Shown here: positions 6,425 to 9,816 of the stretch, piece after piece
Position numbering within the stretch: position 1 is the stretch's first letter
Layout of the letters: each line of letters opens with the position of its first letter
Source of the DNA: an uncultured Altererythrobacter sp.
GTDB taxonomy: Bacteria > Pseudomonadota > Alphaproteobacteria > Sphingomonadales > Sphingomonadaceae
Assembly: GCA_937950385.1 (NCBI GenBank)
Contig: CALFEA010000124.1
Location: 1-9,816, forward strand
DNA length: 9,816 bases
Direction: 5' to 3'
The notes under the pieces: model-generated
The model's database searches: none
Seen by the model: the letters and a program-made list of their open reading frames with translations, nothing else
Told to the model about the DNA's origin: nothing
Made by a program: the position numbers and the translations under genes

Positions 6425-6961
6425 ATGAGCAGTGCCAAATGGGCCTCTCCGCGTTGGAGAACCGCATTGCTGGCACTCGCCTCAACCCCAATAATGGCTG
6501 GATGCGTCGCGTATTCTGAACCCACCATTCAAGACAGTGTCGGTAACGCCGCCGGATTGCGTGAAGTCGCGATCCTCGCAAGTGAAGAAGACGCAGGTTT
6601 ACGAATTGCCTTTCGCGAACAATTGCAATTGGCCTTCCGTGCCCGCGGCGTTCCCTCAAATGATGCTGCAGACGTAGTCGGAGATTTTGCTATCTCCACA
6701 ATGAATAAGGATATGTCGCTTGCTACGACCCGCTCCGCCACTGAGACCGGTGTCGCGGTGCAATCCGAGCCGCTTAAAGGTAAGCTGCTCGATGGCTGCA
6801 AAGAATTGCGTTACAGAGCAACCTTAGTGCTTTTTGACCGAAGAACAGGCGAACGAATCCACCGCGCTGAAGGCGAAAGCCAAGCGTGTGAAGGTGACCC
6901 CGGCCTGTTTGATCGCATGGCAGACATGCTTGTTCGCGACGCTCTGCTCGTGCCCCAATAA
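6425..6961 (+). CDS. Putative lipoprotein in operon with the response regulator (function unknown)
   Basis: A 178-residue protein I do not recognise. The N-terminus has basic residues (Lys5, Arg10, Arg12), a hydrophobic run TALLALASTPIMAG and Cys27, read as a lipobox IMAG-C. The -3 residue is Met rather than the usual Leu, so lipid attachment is likely but not certain; export across the inner membrane is expected. The mature part is soluble. It includes a helical stretch (GLRIAFREQLQLAFRARG, about 58-75), a strand-rich C-terminal half (YRATLVLFDRRTGERIHRAEGE) and two further cysteines, Cys125 and Cys155, that could form a disulfide. ATG 6425 follows GGGGATTATC, 9 bp after the regulator stop, indicating co-transcription and probable translational linkage. 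By context it may be an envelope output or accessory of the neighbouring two-component system. It converges on the CHASE2 kinase gene with a 34-bp gap. Confidence 0.85.
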   Translation: MSSAKWASPRWRTALLALASTPIMAGCVAYSEPTIQDSVGNAAGLREVAILASEEDAGLRIAFREQLQLAFRARGVPSNDAADVVGDFAISTMNKDMSLATTRSATETGVAVQSEPLKGKLLDGCKELRYRATLVLFDRRTGERIHRAEGESQACEGDPGLFDRMADMLVRDALLVPQ

Positions 6962-6995
6962 ATTGGCCCCGAGGAAAGCGCAGCGCCGCCTCTTG

Positions 6996-9227
6996 CTAGC
7001 CTGCTTGCGAAATTGGTAGCTCAATCTCGATCCGAGTGCCCTTATTGGCAGCAGAGCGGACAGCTATCACTCCGCCATGCTCATCTACCGCCCTTTTGAC
7101 ATAAGCGAGCCCTAAGCCCGCGCTAGGCCCTGCTTTGCTGTCATGTGCCCCAAACCTAGCAAAAGGCTCTGATTGGCGCTCTGTGGGCATTCCTGGGCCC
7201 TCATCCTCCAATGTAAGCGACAAGCGATCATTCGCCGCCTCCGCGAGACAAACGGAGATGCGAGACGAGTTTGGAGAAAATTTGAGAGCATTGCTGAGCA
7301 AATTGTCGACTACGCGTGAAATCGCTGAGGCATCCACCTCGCAAAAAATTGGATCCTCAGGAACCTCGCAGTCGATCCGGATGCTTTTACGCTTGGCAAT
7401 TGCATAGGCACGGTCCGCCGCTTCATAGACCAAAGCCCCCATTTCAGTGTCTTCAGCTCGAATACCTTCATTCTCTAATCGTGCAATTTGGACAAAATTT
7501 TCAGCCAATGTCAGTGTTCTACGCGCTTGTTCTGTTATTCTATCGAGGCGATCACTATGATCCAATGCCTTACCCGCTTTGCCAGCAAGGCCAATAATTG
7601 CCACCTGCGGGGAGCGCATATCATGGGAGAGAAACTCGAGCGTTTCGCGGCGTTGCTGCTCGCCTTGTTTGATCGCCGTGATATCGCGCAATGCAACGAT
7701 CTCGCTGCCTAAGGCCGCATCAAGCGGGGCGGATGCCAGCAGAAATGTTCGCTCGCGCGGCAGGATTACTTCGCTTGCTTGGGTATCGATATTCCCGCCT
7801 AGCTGGGCGACCAACTCGTTCAAAGTCAGCTCGCTATCAAACGTGTCTTTCAAGAATATTTCCTGCGCGGTCGCATTGAACAAAGCGAGACGTCCCTGCC
7901 CATCAAACACCATCATCGGATCTGGCGAGGCATCCACAACGTCTTGAATAAAGCTAAGTCTTTCCCGCACTTCGCCGGTGAGCCCGCGAAGGCTAGCAAC
8001 TTGGCGCTGAACCACATCAAAGCCTGCTGAAGATTGCCCAAACGCAGCTAACCAGCCCGGTTTCGCTTTCGTTTGATCTTTATCTAGCTGACTGTCCTGA
8101 AGGCCACTTGCGCGCAAAGCCTCCACTTCCCGGTCGAGAAACCGGCTCACCGTGGATAGGCGGCGCCAGCCCCATAAGGGGTATGCGATTAAGATCGCAG
8201 CGAAAGCCGGTGCGATCGGCAGCCATGTTTTCAGCAATATAACGCTTGCCAGCGCCAAAACCACCAATGCGGTGATCAGCAAGAGAGAATAGCGCAAAGC
8301 TTCAGCCGGAGGCCTCAACCAATAAACAAGGAACAAAGAGACAATCGCCGCAAGGTGAAATGCAATAATGCCCCAAGCGGGTAGCGAGGACAAAGTTCGC
8401 CCTGAAATGACAGAATCCAGCGCATTGGCTTGAATTTCGACCCCGCTCATAATTCTGCCCGCATAGGTAGGAACCGCATAGCGATCCCCTAAGCCTTGAG
8501 CCGTTGCGCCAATAAGCACGATTTTGTCTTTGAAATACTCCTGCGGCGCCGCGCGGTCCATCACGTCAAAAGCGGAATAGGTGCGATAGCCGCCGGGCAG
8601 TTCATATTGGATGATTGGAAGTGTATCTGCTTTGGTCAAATCCTGAGCCACCTCGCGCCCAGCAATTTCCGAAAGCTTTAAGATCAAATGCTCATACTCA
8701 CCTTCAGATGATTGGTAAGTAGGTGAAAATCTGCGCACAATACCATCCCTTTCAGGAAATATCGAAACATGACCAAGGCCAGATGCAGCTTCAGCAATGC
8801 TGGGCACCGGAAGAGCGACAGCACTGCCCTCACCCCCATCATCCCTATCAAAAAATGTATGCGGAACAATCACATTACCAGCGCTCTTGATCGATTTTGC
8901 TAACGCATTATCAGCGGCTTGTTCGGTTTCTTCTAGAAACAGGATATCGACCGCAATTGCAGCTGGCTCCAGCTCTGCAAGGCGATCGATCAATTCAGCA
9001 TGGCGGGTCCGATCCCAAGGCCAATTGCCGACCTGAACAAGACTGGTATCGTCAATCGCAACTATGACAATGTCTTTGCTGCCCTCGCCTGCATTAATCG
9101 AACTGGCAAAGTCGAGCAAAGTGAGATCGAGGCGTTCGCCCCATCCGCGATTGCCAGCAATCACAACGAAAACAATGGCCGCCAGCAGTAAGGCGAACCA
9201 TTCTGTAAAAAGACGCGATTTACTCAT
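6996..9227 (-). CDS. CHASE2-PAS sensor histidine kinase
   Basis: A 743-residue inner-membrane sensor kinase. Segment 10-25 is the first transmembrane helix. Residues about 30-280 form an extracytoplasmic CHASE2 domain (LDLTLLDFASS, IVIVAIDDTSL, GNWPWDRTRHAELIDRL, AIAVDILFLE). Three more helices lie at about 283-304, 312-333 and 336-354, the usual CHASE2 arrangement. A PAS domain (about 425-515, VVDASPDPMMVFDGQGRLAL) precedes HisKA with FLSHDMRSP, phospho-acceptor His535. The HATPase is intact: N-box NLLSNALKF (Asn646), G1 box DEGPG (675-679), F-box FARFG and G2 box GLGL (704-707). All catalytic elements are present, so it should be an active kinase. It follows the FecR-like gene by 31 bp on the same strand, implying co-expression and joint sensing. 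The adjacent OmpR-type regulator is the probable partner. The external signal is unknown. Confidence 0.96.
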   Translation of the reverse strand: MSKSRLFTEWFALLLAAIVFVVIAGNRGWGERLDLTLLDFASSINAGEGSKDIVIVAIDDTSLVQVGNWPWDRTRHAELIDRLAELEPAAIAVDILFLEETEQAADNALAKSIKSAGNVIVPHTFFDRDDGGEGSAVALPVPSIAEAASGLGHVSIFPERDGIVRRFSPTYQSSEGEYEHLILKLSEIAGREVAQDLTKADTLPIIQYELPGGYRTYSAFDVMDRAAPQEYFKDKIVLIGATAQGLGDRYAVPTYAGRIMSGVEIQANALDSVISGRTLSSLPAWGIIAFHLAAIVSLFLVYWLRPPAEALRYSLLLITALVVLALASVILLKTWLPIAPAFAAILIAYPLWGWRRLSTVSRFLDREVEALRASGLQDSQLDKDQTKAKPGWLAAFGQSSAGFDVVQRQVASLRGLTGEVRERLSFIQDVVDASPDPMMVFDGQGRLALFNATAQEIFLKDTFDSELTLNELVAQLGGNIDTQASEVILPRERTFLLASAPLDAALGSEIVALRDITAIKQGEQQRRETLEFLSHDMRSPQVAIIGLAGKAGKALDHSDRLDRITEQARRTLTLAENFVQIARLENEGIRAEDTEMGALVYEAADRAYAIAKRKSIRIDCEVPEDPIFCEVDASAISRVVDNLLSNALKFSPNSSRISVCLAEAANDRLSLTLEDEGPGMPTERQSEPFARFGAHDSKAGPSAGLGLAYVKRAVDEHGGVIAVRSAANKGTRIEIELPISQAG

Positions 9228-9258
9228 GCCCTGGTTTTATATCCACCTTTTCGCTGGC

Positions 9259-9816
9259 TCACTCGGTCACTTTGAGTTCCTGAACCGGGCCCCAAACCTT
9301 TACGGCCTCGCCTTCGTCAATTTGGAAATTACCCACCCGCCAACGATAATCGCCCTTAGGGAGATTGCTAACAAATATGTCATTTTGTGTCAGGCCGGCT
9401 TCATCAACTATAAGTGTGTCGCGGTTGCCTTTCTCCCAAATCTGAAAGGCTGTGTAAGAGGTACCATCACCCTCAGCCAGCCAAGCGAATTTAAACGCAT
9501 CGGCAAATTCCGACTTTTCTGCCTCTGCAGACACTCCCAAGCGTTTGCGCCGGAAACTCCTAACTTCCGAAAGCCCTTCAAGCCCGCTTTCCGCAATAGC
9601 ACGCGCACGCACATGATAACGTCCATCATCAAGCGACGCGAAGGTGACCGATCCATCTTTAGAAACAACTTCACTAACAATTTCTAAGAACCCAACATCT
9701 CTAGATATTTGCGTCCGGTACCCCTCTGCACCGGCGATTGGTTGGATAGCAAAAGTCAACTCTTCTTCGGTCTGCAACTTGCCAGGCGCCACGATAGTGG
9801 GAGCAGGCAGCAGCGC
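9259..9816 (-). CDS. C-terminal part of a FecR-domain-like periplasmic protein with Fn3-like repeats (truncated by window edge)
   Basis: The frame is open to the right edge; only the last 185 codons or so are visible, and the GTG at 9792 is internal. Two similar beta-sandwich-like units are seen. Unit one is about GAEGYRTQISRD to LDDGRYHVRARAI; unit two is about YTAFQIWEKGNRD to LPKGDYRWRVGNF, both with the turn L(P/D)xGxYxxRV. Such fibronectin-type repeats end FecR-domain proteins encoded beside CHASE2 sensors in alphaproteobacteria, often with LysM and FecR domains nearer the N-terminus. Those upstream domains are outside the window, so the FecR label rests on C-terminal style and on position. 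It ends 31 bp before the CHASE2 kinase gene on the same strand, so co-transcription is likely. A role as periplasmic ligand-binding or cell-wall-contact partner of the kinase is inferred. Confidence 0.72.
   Translation of the reverse strand, partial: ALLPAPTIVAPGKLQTEEELTFAIQPIAGAEGYRTQISRDVGFLEIVSEVVSKDGSVTFASLDDGRYHVRARAIAESGLEGLSEVRSFRRKRLGVSAEAEKSEFADAFKFAWLAEGDGTSYTAFQIWEKGNRDTLIVDEAGLTQNDIFVSNLPKGDYRWRVGNFQIDEGEAVKVWGPVQELKVTE

Noticed and set aside
6962..6995. Possible bidirectional terminator between the convergent lipoprotein and CHASE2 kinase genes
   Set aside because: GAGG and CCTC arms exist, but the interior does not pair into a stable stem and there is no T-run on either side.
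9064..9687. Plus-strand open frame of 207 codons
   Set aside because: It runs antisense across the FecR-like gene and the start of the CHASE2 kinase gene and has no coherent domain.

Overview
The window reads as a chromosomal segment of an alphaproteobacterium, most likely from Sphingomonadales and probably close to Erythrobacteraceae. This assignment is inferred from protein style (a WalW-like deacetylase beside a sphingomonad-type histidine kinase, and a FecR/CHASE2 kinase locus), from the moderate GC content and from the tRNA sequences. I had no database access. I see no insertion sequence, phage gene, CRISPR array or integration scar, so it looks like ordinary core or near-core DNA with several signalling genes.

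Left end (1-2034): the 3' part of accC (biotin carboxylase of acetyl-CoA carboxylase) runs rightward off the left edge. It converges on, and overlaps by 41 bp, a leftward gene for a small RES-domain protein. That protein has the RES fold signatures but has lost the Tyr and Glu expected for NAD+-degrading RES toxins, and no Xre/MbcA-type antitoxin gene is beside it. Upstream of it on the same strand lies an Lrp/AsnC regulator gene. A divergent intergenic region (2035-2302) follows.

Middle (2303-5517): a cytoplasmic histidine-kinase-like protein has a clear phospho-acceptor H-box but a badly eroded ATP-binding domain. Just downstream is a WalW-like polysaccharide deacetylase family protein. Two tRNA genes follow: tRNA-Ile2 (anticodon CAT, probably modified to lysidine) and tRNA-Pro (TGG).

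Right part (5705-9816): an OmpR-type response regulator and a small putative lipoprotein form a rightward pair. They face a leftward pair made of a FecR-family-like protein (only its C-terminal part is in the window) and a complete CHASE2-PAS histidine kinase. Together these four genes look like one envelope-sensing two-component locus. The FecR-like periplasmic protein and the CHASE2 domain would sense outside the inner membrane, the kinase core would phosphorylate the adjacent regulator, and the lipoprotein could be an accessory or output. That wiring is inferred from gene adjacency and domain content, not demonstrated.

The two most notable observations are the orphan, apparently catalytically dead RES protein tied to an Lrp gene, and the histidine kinase homologue with a degenerate ATPase domain that may act as a phosphotransfer protein or phosphatase.
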